DNA of 64,000 nt, from positions 9,854,875 to 9,918,874 of the forward strand of contig OZ234495.1 of NCBI GenBank assembly GCA_965153455.1, written 5' to 3'. Within the stretch, counting starts at the first letter, position 1. The number at the start of each line of letters is the position of its first letter. The position numbers were made by a program, and so were the translations under genes. Shown one piece after another: positions 51,114 to 63,010 of the stretch. The notes beneath the pieces were generated by a model, which was not told where the DNA came from, made no database searches, and worked only from the letters and a program-made list of their open reading frames with translations. The stretch comes from Sphagnum compactum (lineage: Eukaryota > Bryophyta > Sphagnopsida > Sphagnales).

Positions 51114-51714
51114 CCTGCAGGAGGAATGTAAACAAATCAAGTAGGTATAAGAAGAAAACAGACAGCGAACACAAAAACAAAAGAAAAGTATAATAAGAAA
51201 GTTCCAAAAGAGAAAGACAATGTTTGTGAAAGACATTCGATATATTGTTCCATCGACCTTTGCTTTAGCACAAGACCACACGAGACACACCATATCATGA
51301 CACCAAAAAAGAAAGAGAAGAAATAAAAACGGAATTACAAACTCACGAGGTGACTGAAGAAGGTTCAGTAATGTAGCGATTTTGCAAGGTCTTCAAAAGC
51401 TTCCGAACCCTTTGGCAGTAGAGAGATACAAGCACAATGGTGCTCAACAAAGAATTAAAGATTATTACTTCAGCTTCCAACTCGGTAATAAAGAAAAAGC
51501 CAACTGCTATGGCCAAAACTTCTAACAGGCAAGAAACGTTCACCGATAAGGTATACGACCAAAAAAAAACTGCGAGCAGAAGAAACAAGAGAAACTGAGT
51601 CGTCCTCTCCCCACACAAACACCAAAAAACATCGACAGCGGCACAGCAAAAAAACAAAAAAGGAGAACAGTGAAAAAAATGAGAAATACTCAACAAGAAG
51701 CTGAAAGAAATACC
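51114..51714 (-). other. Probable 5'UTR intron of CBSX3
   Basis: Reading on the minus strand, CAAG|GTATTTC (donor just below 51714) and TTCCTCCTGCAG|GGCAGG (acceptor just above 51114) would remove about 600 bp and join a leader exon above 51,714 to the exon with the start codon. The CpG-rich promoter-like DNA lies just upstream of the donor, which supports this. Transcript data are needed to prove it. Confidence 0.55.
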
Positions 51715-51719
51715 TTGAA

Positions 51720-51960
51720 ACAAACTCCGAATTGTATCCGCCTCGGCCCGGCTATTTTCTTCGGATCTTGAGCCGTGAGAGGAAAGCCCGAGCGGCCGCC
51801 AAAAGGGAAGCGCGAACGTGAAGGAGCAGCAAAGCAACGGCAGCACAAATGCACTTTGGGGGAAGGGAAGCAAATGGGATAAAAGCACGGGCAGCCAGCC
51901 TTGATGGAGTTGGAAGGAAGTGGGATTCGATCGTGCGCGGGGTGGGCTACGAGACAAAAG
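51720..51960 (-). promoter_or_regulatory. CpG-rich promoter region of CBSX3
   Basis: Contains many CG dinucleotides (cctcggcccggctattttct, cccgagcggccgcc, gattcgatcgtgcgcgg) in a window where CG is otherwise rare. Position and strand fit the promoter and first leader exon of CBSX3. Confidence 0.6.
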
Positions 51961-52634
51961 AAGGCCCAAAAGTGGGGATCCTATCCACAAGGAGATTTTA
52001 TTTTTGAAGAAAGCAAACACAAGAAAGTTTTATTAAAAATTGTGTTTTTTTTTGGGGACAATAAATTGTAGGTGATCTTGTTTTTTGGGGGGCGAAATGG
52101 GGTTTTTTGGGGGTGAAATGAAACACTAACCCTAAATTATGTGAAGTGTGAAAATAGATTTTATTCAGGTTAAACATATTACAATGGAGCCAAAAGAGGC
52201 AACTAATTGTTTTATGTAAATTTTGATTTTTAATTTGATGTTTTATGTTTTATTTTATTTTTTTCACTACTGATTTAGGGTTTTTTTTTTTTTTTTTTCA
52301 TTGTTTTTCCTTCCATCATACGATTGCCATGGATCACAGATGAGAAAAAAAATTGTAAAAAATCACACCAAAACGTGGCTTTTTGGCCCATGGGTTACTA
52401 ACACACTTCATGCTCACCTTTTCTTTTCTTTTTTTTAAATGAGAAAAAAATATGTAAAAAAATTTGATCAATCACAACTTTTTTCGACCATGGGCTTACA
52501 AATTTGGCATTTGCCTTTTAAAAAATAGAAAAAATGGTAAAAAATTGCTTGTTCTTGTGAGCATGGTATTTTCAACTACTCTAGAAAATCCTTCAAGCTC
52601 TTTAGGAGTTAGTTCAAATTTGGACTAGGAGACC
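51961..52634. other. Spacer upstream of CBSX3
   Basis: T-runs (52,277-52,298) and repeated 'gagaaaaaaa..tgtaaaaaa' blocks around 52,343 and 52,441, each followed by a variant of 'tttttngnccatgggttac'. No gene. Confidence 0.5.
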
Positions 52635-53040
52635 TGTTTTTTGATCCATTGAGATCACCCAAACCATGGCACCTCTTGCTATGCTCTTGGTACAATTAGA
52701 AAGCCCTTGATGAGTATAAGAATGGGTGCACAAAGTTGGTGTCATAATGTTGCAACTTATTTATTGAAAATTATTGAAGTTATTGAAATATTGAACAATA
52801 TTTTCATTGAAAATTCATTTAAATCAAAACTAAAAAGTTATAAGAGGGGATTTGGGCATGCTTTTGATATTGTTGAAAAAATTAGTAAAGAATTTAATGA
52901 AGATGGATTTTGACATTTTCAGACCTATGGTGCAAAGATATATTGAAATTTGAGTCATTTTTTGTCATTGGAAATTCAATTAAATTTTTTTAAAAAGGGG
53001 TTTTTAGAAGGAAAAAATAGTTGGGTAATTAGTTCACACT
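52635..53040 (+). repeat. Dispersed repeat, copy B
   Basis: Aligns with 16,647-17,037 over its full length and in the same orientation, with scattered substitutions and small gaps. It lies about 0.7-1 kb upstream of the CBSX3 promoter region. The frame at 52707-52913 falls inside it and is not conserved in copy A, so it is not a gene. Confidence 0.8.
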
Positions 53041-54723
53041 TGGGCCAACATGAGCACATGCTACCCTAATATCTATAATGTCGAGAACCAACTTAAAAAA
53101 AATTCGAGGTTTCTACTATGGTAGCAATGAGTCATAAAATTGAAATTAGTGAGAATTTGGAAATGTTAATTGATTCATTAAGGTTGAAAGCATGGGGGTT
53201 TTTTATTTTTCCAAATAAAAGAAAAAATTAGTTGAATTTTCACCTTCTTTTATTTCCTCTAAAAGAAAAAAAAAATTGTAAATTCAAATTTTATTGCCTC
53301 TTTAAATATTACCGAATTATTTCATTTGATTCATTCCTTAGCTAGATAAGGCCAAGGAGTGCTCCCTATTAATTTATTATTATTATTATTTTGCTTTGGT
53401 GATGGGCATTTTTTGATTGGTCCATGATCCCCAAAAAAATCCCCCTTCTTGGCATACTTGCAAATTAGAACATGTCAACATGGCCCACTTCTTATGTAAA
53501 TGACAAGACTATAAGTCTTTGTAAACTTGTACAATTACCAAATCAAAATATTCATGAAAACATAAGTTTCATGTATACCGTAAGTTTGTCAAGTAGGTAT
53601 CCAAAGAACCAGAAGTTGAAGACATATTCATCAAAATCTATTAATCCTTCAACACTAAATTTACCATATTGTTGCACTTAGTAACTTTCCGAGCATACAC
53701 TTTAATCTTTGAATTTGAGATATGGATTTGGAGCAGATTCAGTGCAAACCATGCTGGTGACGTCAATGGCATTTCTTCCTCTGTTTTTGGGAATCCTCTA
53801 ATCCTGAATCTTTTGAAAAGTTTTTTTTTGCATCACAAATGCAGTATCTTTTTGCCAAGAGCTCTGACAAAAGTGCAGTGCTAATTGCACTTGGTTTTTT
53901 TTTCCTATCTGTACCTCAACCTACCTAGGCAATGTACTAGTTGGTTCTCAAGGTGGGTTTACCTTATAGATTTGCAGGTAGCCTTGAAGGCAAAGCCGAA
54001 GATTATGCTTTTAAAAGTACCTGCAAATACAAAAGAAATATTAGGTCCTGATGTGTAGTGGAAGGCACCCCTTGAGGCAATCATGGTTAAGCTCCCTATA
54101 GGTACTAAAAACCAGGCAATTATGGTTGTAAGCTCCATATAGGTACTAAAGAGATGATGGTGCCCTACTGCCCCACAGGTATAGGGAGGTGGCTACCCTT
54201 TCTTTCATGTAGGGAGTTTAAAGTTTAAACCATAATACCCAAAACATACTACAGCAAGTGTACAATGTCTCATCAGAAGTAGAGATGAAAGGTGAAGGGT
54301 ACCACAGAATCCCAATTCTATGTCTTGCCAAGTTAGTTTGAATGCACCCCTTGATGATTCAACCTCAAAGCTTAGGGTCAAAAGTTTGAAGTTCTCAACT
54401 CTAGACCTCAACAGAAGTATAATTTTCACTGCAAGGAGAAAAGATATGACAATAAGAAACTTCTGGCTCAGATATATACAGATAAGCTATTCTCAAACAA
54501 AAGAAATCAGAATGGGATTTGTTGCCAACACCATCACCATATAGAGTATCTGCAGGTAAGTGACAACACACACAGACCTGGAGACAAGGCATGTACAAGT
54601 TCCACATGCTTTATATTAGATCACATCTTGACACATTGTTTGTAGTGCACTTCATATAGTACATCACACTGAGATAATAGGCTGAACAGAACTAACTACA
54701 GTACATCAAATAACCAAGATTGG
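53041..54723. other. Spacer and SRP receptor 3' flank
   Basis: No gene seen. A short tandem duplication lies at 54,079-54,147 ('caatcatggttaagctccctataggtacta', then a near copy). The right half should contain the 3'UTR of the SRP receptor gene. Confidence 0.5.
54079..54147. repeat. Two-copy tandem duplication, unit about 35 bp
   Basis: First copy: 'caatcatggttaagctccct' + 'ataggtactaaa'. Second copy: 'caattatggttgtaagctcc' + 'atataggtactaaa'. They are directly adjacent apart from a few bases. Confidence 0.85.
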
Positions 54724-57700
54724 CTACACAAGGAGAGATTTGACAAGTGATTTCACATTGAGCTTTTTGAGGTCTGTATATGTCTGACCACAACCCACAA
54801 ACATGACTGGCACACCTGATACATACACCATGGACAGAGCTGCTCCAACCTGCAAAACACCAAATGCCCTTTCAAGCATCAAGTATAGTCTTATGATCTA
54901 TTCATCATTGTTTGCGGTCTTTTCTCTCTCAACATCAGCAATATAATAGCTTGAGAATACACTGAATTCAGAGAGAGAGAGAAACACAGGCACACAGTAC
55001 CTTGTCATCAATGGTGTCAAATTTTGTGAGCAAAATGCCATCAATCAAGCGCAGATTAGCTGTGGTTGAAAGATCCGCCAGTTTCTGTACTTTTGCAACA
55101 CAAAGCACAAGCATGTCAACAACTCCTGCAAATCTGAAGTCCTCCATGCCCACTCTCCAGTAATGACTGCACTCACCAGATCTCCCTATGGTCTATGTGC
55201 TTCTTGATTAAAGACTGGGAATAAACAAACTGTCAAATTCCTCTTTCTTATTGCAGACATTAAGAAGAAGCGAGGTACTGGCTTTGAAAAATATTCTACA
55301 AATTATTGACAGCCAGAAAACCTACACACTTTGTACATTGTTAAGCAGTTTGCAGAAGGTTACCTGACTGAACTTGGTGAGTTGGTCAACACCATTGTTG
55401 CCTACCAGAGCTTCACCAACAAAGAGTACCATGTCAGGCTCATTCATGTTGATGAGCTTTGACAGGGCCCTCATCAAAGGCTCATTGTCCTGCCAGTATC
55501 CAGTTTCTATCACAAAATCAATATCCCATGTGGATTTTGGCATCAAAAGAAATCCATTTCTTCAATATCATCCAAACTACCTGTCTGTTTGTAAGGTGAT
55601 GAGTTCATAAATAAAACCAACAAACTATAAACACCATTGGAAAGCATTTACAGGACAAAGTCTTTAAATGTAGGTACTGATGTCAATCATTGCATGGCTA
55701 TTATCTTATGTACCATCTCATCCTCTTTCCATTTGTCACCACAAAGGAGGGGCCTGAAATGACAGTCAGCAACAAGGTTCTAACATCGTGTAGACACAGA
55801 ATTAGAAAAGCTTAGTATGAAGCTGTACCTGCATGCGACCAGCTGTGTCAACTAGAAGAACATCCTGCTTACTTCGCAAGGCTTCATGGATGGCTTCCTT
55901 TGCTACCATAGCTGGATCCTTTCCATAACCCTTGTCAAATATGGGGATCTATTACACATCAAGCCCATCCATGAGCTTACTCTCATAGCTCATCACCCAA
56001 AAGACAGTATAGAGATAACTAGCTTCATTTTTGAGAAACCACTTTGTCATATCCATAACTCCTTGTACAACAATTTTGCAATCTCTTGACATACAGTATT
56101 CCCCACAAGGAGTGCTGCCCACCTGCAGTCGACGGGCATGGGTGCGGAGTTGCTCAACAGCACCTGATCTGAATGTGTCACAGGCAGCCATCATCACACT
56201 CACATCATGCTGCACCAGCCAATATGCCACCTGTTTTCAATCCAGAGTAGAGCAAGTACATGTGTTACTAGACAAGGTCAGACATTCTAGTCAGGAGCAA
56301 TTATGTGCATGCAACAAGAGACTCTGTTCACCAAACTGTGATATGCAGGTTTGGAAGTCATATTTTACCTTGGCAAGGTTGGTGGACTTGCCAACCCCAT
56401 TAACGCCTACAAAAACAATCACATATGGCCGTCCCTGCTCTTTAGCCTGGTGAATATCATGCAGGATATCCACTGAGCACTTTGGTGTTAGGATTCGAAG
56501 AAGTGCTCCCTCCATTGCTGCCTGTATCCGAGCGAAGAATTTCCACAAAGCCACATGTGATGACATAATACAAAGTTAGACTACAGCTAAAAACAGGTAC
56601 AATGTTATAGTGTAGCAAAAGATGTAAATTAGATCACACCCAACATGAGGACAGCTAAGGGTTCACATAAACAAACCTGGACAGTTGAAGAGATACGAGT
56701 AAAAGACCCTTGTTTCTTCCCCAGAAGACTGGCTGCTACTGAATCACACAACTTCTCGGCAACATCTGCAGCCTTCAACATGTCCACCACAACAATGTAC
56801 CATCAATGACCTGTAAGACACGGAATTTGTGTTCAAAAGGACAGCCTGTGGATAAGGAAACCAGAAGCTCAAATAACATAGCCACATAGGCTTGAAGACT
56901 TGCTGTACAAACCCTGAGTGGAATCTTGAGACCAGCCCTCTGCATAGGGATGAAATAGAGAGAGTGCTACACGCGGTGCCATAAATGAATCCCTCTCAAA
57001 TATGAAAACATGATTCTCCAGCATACATACCACATTTTTGCTCATGAGCTGATCTCTGAGGACCTTAAGACCTGGCTCCAGGTCCACCTTCTCAAGTGCT
57101 GCTTTCCCTGCCACACTGTTTCAGGGAGTGATGTCACTTCAGAAGCAAATCAAAGCAATATCTGCATGAGTGCCGAGAATTTCTCAATCCTTATGATTTA
57201 AGTCAACCTGAAAAGAATTGAGACATGACCCTATAATAAGGTTACGGATATCTGGGATCTGCCAACAAACCAGCAACAATTAGCAAGCATAAAAAAGAAG
57301 AAACTCCACCCTAAACAAAACAGAAAACAAGACCACAACACAGAACTGGGGAGCAGTTTGAAAGACATTGACAGTCATATGCGTGTTCAGGGACTATCAA
57401 CAGCAACATGTAATGCATTGACCTGGTACCATAACACACTGACTTCATCCATTCCTGGCCATGGTTGCCAAACAGTAATCAACGTACAGAAGCAAATCAA
57501 ACATGCCCAAGAATCCTCAAAAGTAGGATCATGAAGTAGCAGAACACTGAGGGGTTGCAGTCTGGTTCAGGTCAAGAAGTTCACAAATGCCCAAGCTTCA
57601 GAAGCAAGTATGTCCACCTTCCAGATCCCAGCTATCATGAACTAAAGAGGATTGAAGGATAATAACCTAGATGCTGGATTTTGTCAGAGAGTCATCTTGA

Positions 57701-59120
57701 CACTGATCAAGATCATGAAGACAATGATCCAGAAGAACCAGAATTCCTAGGCCCACCCAATAGTCAAAGTCCTGGCAACTGGCAGACATTTGAGGAATCC
57801 TTTGTGGGGCTATTAGACACACCTTTGGACAAGAGAAGAAAGCCAGCCCATTTTGGTTGGTACTTTCTTCTCATCATCTCCTTTCGCTGTAAAATTGTAT
57901 TCCTCTAAATCAACTTGAAAATCATCTTCATCTTCCTCATCCTTGTCCATCAAGCTCAAACCTTGGTCCACTACCACTGCAACATTGGGTTCTCCCTGTA
58001 CAGCTTCATCTCTAGGCTGTGTAAAGTCTAGCTTTGAGGGAAGAGGTGCATCACCCCAGACCCTATTCTTTTTAGCCTTCTTCTTCCCCACATCTTCCTT
58101 CAAAGATGAATTCTGAGCATCCAAGGGAGTAACTCCTTTCTTCCCATGACCTTTTGGATTTCTCAATTGTAACCTACTTACATCAAATGCAGTTTCATGT
58201 GAATTCCTGCTCATGAGGCTGTCATTATCATCATTATCACTGCTGCTCCCACTCAAATGGCTGCCATTTGCATTCTTACCACTATCCCCATTCCTGAATG
58301 TCTTTCCCTCGCTATCTGCCTCACCATCTGCCTCATCATCTCCACCTGATGAGGTTTTCCCATTGCTTTCCTTCCCTGCAGATTTCACACCTTTGCCTTC
58401 AAATCGCATAACATGCCTTTTGCCCTCTAATCCTTTCCTCGGATTCTGTTGTGCAACTCCCTTTTGCTTTGACTTAGCCTCCACCTCCTTCAAGAGCTGC
58501 CGAAACGCGTCATCAAAATCAGGAAAGTTGGTTTGCCTTGGGCTGTAAACCAAGCAAAATTCTCGCATTACATTCTCCAGCAATTCATCCACGTAGAGAA
58601 GATGCAACAATTTTTGATATACTGCAACAAACACCAAGCCAAGCTGGTTGTGGAACCTCCATTTAAGAGTGTATGCTGCTCCTGCTGCTGCATCAGCATG
58701 CTGAAAACAAGAGTCACCAGCTCTCTCCTCCAAAAGCCATGACCTACATACAAGACACCATGATAATCATCGTCAATTCTATAGAAACAGAAAATTTTAC
58801 TCCGAGAGCACGCAAACCCTAACTCTAAACTGTAATCAAAACATCACTGCTTTCAGGTGCACAGAATGTAACAACAACAGTTTTCAAAACCAGCTCAAGC
58901 TCCAAATGGGTAGGAAGCTCAGATACTTTACCAAAGCCTCCTTTATCTAGGTACTCACCGAGAGGAGAAAGAAATCGGATGTGGCTGTAACAGGAGGGGA
59001 GCGAGCGATTGATCACCTGATGAGGACGTTCACCAGAGAGCGCTTCAAAGAGTTGGCCAGCTCCTGCCAGGCCCAGAGAAGCAGACCTCCTCTAGTGAAG
59101 ATCAAGAGCTGTTCCAACAT
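54724..59120 (-). CDS. Signal recognition particle receptor subunit alpha (SRP GTPase), 10 exons
   Basis: Exons: 59120-59017, 58743-57823, 57115-57031, 56772-56677, 56521-56369, 56230-56123, 55948-55829, 55489-55364, 55084-55001 and 54849-54724; the frame stays open through all joins and yields 640 residues, normal for plants. Residues 1 to about 130 are the SRX domain ([44 protein letters not shown]), which docks on the beta subunit at the ER membrane. A long charged, lysine/serine/aspartate-rich linker follows to about 340. The NG domain has the P-loop GVNGVGKST at 441-449, [13 protein letters not shown] at 470-482, DTAGR at 523-527 and TKFD at 591-594, ending [19 protein letters not shown]. 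It receives the SRP-ribosome complex at the ER through paired GTPases. All GTPase motifs are intact. The 5' end is CpG-rich. Confidence 0.96.
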
Positions 59121-59260
59121 TGCTCCTCTCTGTCTCTTCGTCTCCCTGAACTCCTGCGAAGCTCTCCGTCCCCCTCCTTCTCTGTGAGGAGCTCGGTCGG
59201 TCTGAGAGCGCGAGCGCGCGGGGGGAGTGTGTCCGGTCGTCGAGCCAGACTCGAAGTCTT
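59121..59260 (-). promoter_or_regulatory. CpG-rich 5' end / promoter of the SRP receptor gene
   Basis: Directly upstream of the start codon lies the densest CG cluster in the window (gctcggtcggtctgagagcg, cgagcgcgcgggg, ccggtcgtcgagcc). This is the pattern of an unmethylated core promoter and short leader. Confidence 0.65.
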
Positions 59261-60214
59261 TTTCTTTAATATTTTAATTGGCGAAATGTCGCCAAAAATC
59301 GAAATTTCAAAATTCAAAAGTAACAAATAAAGTGATTTTGGAGGTTTTCAATAGCCAGAAGTGAGAAAACACAAAAAAGAGGAGAAATCGCCAGATTTCT
59401 ACACTTTGTTTTCAGTGTGTACAATAGCCAGAAATATACATGGATGATTGAAGATTTGTTACTTCATATTTCGTTTATAGCCAGATTTGGCTAAATCTAC
59501 CTAGGGACAAATTGCCAATTTTGGATGGATGTCTCTGTTGATTCCAGTCCACTACATAACTAACCATGGTGGCATTGGTGTTTTTTTGGGGGGGTCAATT
59601 TTTGTGATGTAGCCAAAGTGGTGACGAATCCACATGAAGATTTAGCCAAATTTGGCTACAAGCTAAAACATACAAATAGAATTTTGTAAACATTCTTCTA
59701 TACTTTTGGCTATGTACTTGAACTATGTATAGATAATCTGGCTATGTACTTGAACCATGTATAGATCTCTATCTAATGGTTTTTTTAAAAAAATTGGTCG
59801 AATTCTGGCTACCAAAAATCTCCAAAAAAGCACTTGATTTTAGAACTTATAATTTTTAATTAATAGCTTTTTGGTTATACATATAGCCAGCCAAAAAATT
59901 AGGGCTACATGGTGGTTAGCTCATTGTTGTTGTTTTACTACTCACCTACTAACAAACTACAAAGAGCATTGTTATTTTTTTATAAATTAATTAATTAGTT
60001 AATTAATTAATTATTATTATTATTATTATTTTCCTCCCCCAAATTTGTGTGTTAGGTGGGTTGATGATCATCCTCATGTGAGGAAGGAGGGCAAGTTCCT
60101 TAGGAAAAAAAAAAACAATGCCCAAGCATTTCTTCCTCACCTATTATTTCTCTTATTTTATAGGTGAGGAAGAAGGGCGAGGTCGGAGGTTAATTGTTAA
60201 GCTCGAATTCTCAT
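59261..60214. other. Spacer rich in TAGCCAG / GGCTA words
   Basis: The word TAGCCAG or its complement, plus 'ttggcta', recurs about ten times between 59,350 and 59,900. A tandem pair (unit about 28-32 bp, 'ggctatgtacttgaac.atg' + 'tatagat') lies at 59,708-59,767. TAA/TTA repeats are at about 59,985-60,030. No gene. Confidence 0.6.
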
Positions 60215-60272
60215 TGATAGATTTAGGGCTAAAACTAGAAGTGAGCCTTCAAGTTTTAGCCCTAAATCTATC
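60215..60272. repeat. Perfect 20-bp inverted repeat with 18-base loop
   Basis: gatagatttagggctaaaac at 60215-60234 and its exact complement gttttagccctaaatctatc at 60253-60272. The arms contain the telomere-like TTTAGGG word. 'aactagaagtgag' also occurs twice, at the loop edge and just after the second arm. Confidence 0.95.
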
Positions 60273-60325
60273 CTCCTCAACTAGAAGTGAGGAGGGTTGT
60301 CTCAAAACAATTTCTACAAGTTGGG

Positions 60326-60349
60326 AGGGTTTAGGGTTTAGGGTTTGAG
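60326..60349. repeat. Telomere-like TTTAGGG repeat
   Basis: gggtttagggtttagggttt: nearly three consecutive plant telomere units, about 50 bp after the hairpin. Confidence 0.9.
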
Positions 60350-62049
60350 ATTAGCACAAAATGGTGCAATCTATGTACAAATCCAACCCCATATGAGGGC
60401 ATAATGAATTTCCAAAAAGAAATAAATCACTTAAATTAATTTTTATAAATAATATTATTGTCCCATTATAAGTTCAATGAAGACCTACCATAATACATGG
60501 GTAGCTTTGGCATAAATTAAATTATTATAACATTCTAATATCGAGAATTCCAAAAATTCAAGTTTGTAGGCAACAAGAATTGAAACCATGTCCAACTACA
60601 TAACAAATGTAAAAGATCTAAACCAACTACCCATAAAGGCACTAAGAATGTTAAGACAAGAATACTACATTTAATAATTATATTTATTACATGTTGAAAA
60701 GTTCAAAATTAAAAACTCATGTGCTGAAATTCAAATTTCTAAATAAATAAATTATTTGGCACAAAAATGTTGAAGCTACACACCTACCTAGGTATTGTAG
60801 TATTCATTCACCATTTTTTTGTCCATTCATTAACTCAACATCTACCCTCACCAATAGTTATGTGTGACATTTAATGAATTGATTCGATCCCACAAGATCT
60901 CTTTGATCAAAATTTATATGTGGTACTTGCACTTGCAGTCATCCATTAAAATGGATGGAAATTGAATAGCATTTGAAAGATGGATGAACATCTTCCAAAT
61001 GGATGAAAAGTTCCCTAGAGGCTTGTCACAATGAAGGTCAACATTGTCATCATTTGCATGCATATTTCAATTCAATAGATGTTCATGATGGAGATGGTGC
61101 ATGGTAACACATGATGATGACAATGGCACCCTGTTACACAATGACTTGGTGTTGCTAGTCATTGAAAAGCTTATAGACCTTTGTGTTTGTCGTGTTTTTC
61201 AATGCTTCATGTTCATGCTTTTGAATTTTTTTACATGTATTCAATTTGTTTGATGTTAATTTTGATGTGAATGGGACTTGTGATGACGATGTTAAAGTTG
61301 TTATGGACCCCATGTGCTTTGTTGTTTTGTTGTATTTCTTTTCCTTTTTCTTTCCTATGAAAAGACATATTCGATTGTTGGCTTCTCCATAAACTTTGTT
61401 ATACATTTTCTCACATGAAAAGGGCTTTTAGCAACAAAGTCACTATGAAAAGACAAACGTTATTGTTGGCTTTTCCATAAACTTTGTTATACATTTTTTT
61501 CCCATTAAGGGCTTTTAACAACAAAGACAACATGTTTATTTTTATTTTTTTTCAAATCTTATTTTAAAAGAAAGGAAAGATTCCATAACATCACAAACTT
61601 CCCTTTTTGATGTTGGAAACAAATGAAGACAACTAAAAATAGTCCTAGAATCATCATCAATCAAATTGACTTGGTCTCATGGATTTGTAACTTCTTCCTT
61701 GAGTTTTTAACACATAACAATGGCAGACTATAGTGCATTAGAAAGCAACCAATGGCTATTAGATTGGTTCAAATCATAAACACTCATAATAAGAGAAAAA
61801 AATCCAAATTTATTTTAGAAATGTGCCATATAAAAAGAAGTGACACTTTCCTATTGATTTTAATAGTATTTTGCCTTAATCATGTTATGCTAGTATATGC
61901 AACTAGCAAATTTTAATAAAACAAAAAAAAAAAAAGGTTGTAAAAGATAATTAAAAGTTTACCTATTTTCATTAAAGTGTTCAATTTTCTTGGGTGAAGT
62001 TTAGAAGTTGAACAAGCCTTGTTCCATTCTTGTTTGGCCTTCCCAACAA
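60350..62049. other. AT-rich spacer
   Basis: No gene supported. Repeated 'atggatga' words occur at about 60,940-61,015 and an 88-bp duplication at 61,355-61,530. Confidence 0.55.
61355..61530. repeat. 88-bp tandem duplication
   Basis: Copy 1 starts at 61,355 and copy 2 at 61,443, both with 'ctatgaaaagaca', then 'ttgttggctt.tccataaact', 'ttgttatacattttt' and 'aagggctttta.caacaaag'. The copies differ by about 15 percent. Confidence 0.9.
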
Positions 62050-63010
62050 ATTTAGGCTAGATTTTACATGTTTGCAAATTTAATTGGACAAACTTGATAG
62101 AAACAAATATGAAATTTATGCCAAACTTTTCGTCAATAGTAACATATTGAAATGCTTTAGAAAAAACATGGCCAAAACAAGTACCTTTAAAACTTTCATC
62201 CAATCCTATGAGTTCACATCTCACAATGGATTTCAAGCCAATTGTCATAATATTCAAATTTATTTGACATATGCAATGAATTTTTTTTAACCCACATTGA
62301 TCTTACAGTTATGTCAACCTATTGGCCAAAGCTTGACTAGTTGTCAGTGTTGCTTCAAACAAACCAATAGTCAGTTGTTTAGGCTACCAATCATATAACA
62401 TAAAATTAATAACAAGAGCAAATATATCATGTGCCCCCTTGGAAATCCATAAATCAAAGCTTGTTACATAAATATAATCAGTCAAATTTGGAAAAAATAA
62501 TCTTGTTTCATTTTCTCCACTAAGTTAGGCAATATTTTTTTGGAAAATTATTCTTTGGAAAGGAAGATAATTTGAGGACATAAATGTAAAATCAAACACT
62601 TTAACTAATTCTTTTTCACAAACTACAAAAGCAAATGAGTTTTCACAATCAAAAGACCAAGGTCTTACAAAAACTTGTTTTGTTTGCACATCATTTTTTT
62701 GAAAATAATCTTTAACAACAAAAAATAATAATATTGTAGTGCCTAACACATTAAGCCTTTTATTTGTTAATTGTCTTTCAATGATATTTATTATTGAACT
62801 ACTAACCTCCTCCTCAATTATTTTTATGGCATGATTGACATTCACACGTTTTTTTAAACCAATTATTCCATAGGTTTTATAACATGTTATTGAACATTTT
62901 TTATCTTTAGTGCTTGGATTAATATTGTTCACATGATTAGCATAACAAATATTGCATTTCATGATTTGAAAACTTCCCCTTTCAACATCTTTCCCAATAT
63001 TAACACAATA
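62050..63010 (-). pseudogene. Decayed hAT/BED-type transposase, second family
   Basis: On the minus strand an almost continuous but stop-interrupted translation runs from about 63,010 down. It begins with CVNIGKDVERGSFQIMKCNICYANHVNN, a zinc-finger-like start with a CxxC pair. It continues with YKTYGIIGLKKRVNVNHAIK with the finger histidine, FFVVKDYFQKNDVQTKQ, then after an in-frame stop LFFPNLTDYIYVTSFDLWIS, KGAHDIFALVINF, LTIGLFEATLTTSQALANRL and LKSIVRCELIGLDESFKGTC with FGHVFSKAFQYVT. These blocks match plant hAT-like transposases in order. At least four stops and the missing C-terminal dimerisation domain make it inactive. It differs from the element at 9.49 kb. Confidence 0.75.

Noticed and set aside
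51343-52020. 225-codon minus frame upstream of CBSX3
   Set aside because: Covers the probable 5'UTR intron and promoter, rich in Phe/Leu/Ser from pyrimidine tracts, no family match.
57681-57908. 75-codon plus frame ([20 protein letters not shown]…) near the SRP receptor
   Set aside because: Runs antisense into a strongly supported exon; acidic composition comes from the intron and the complement of the linker.
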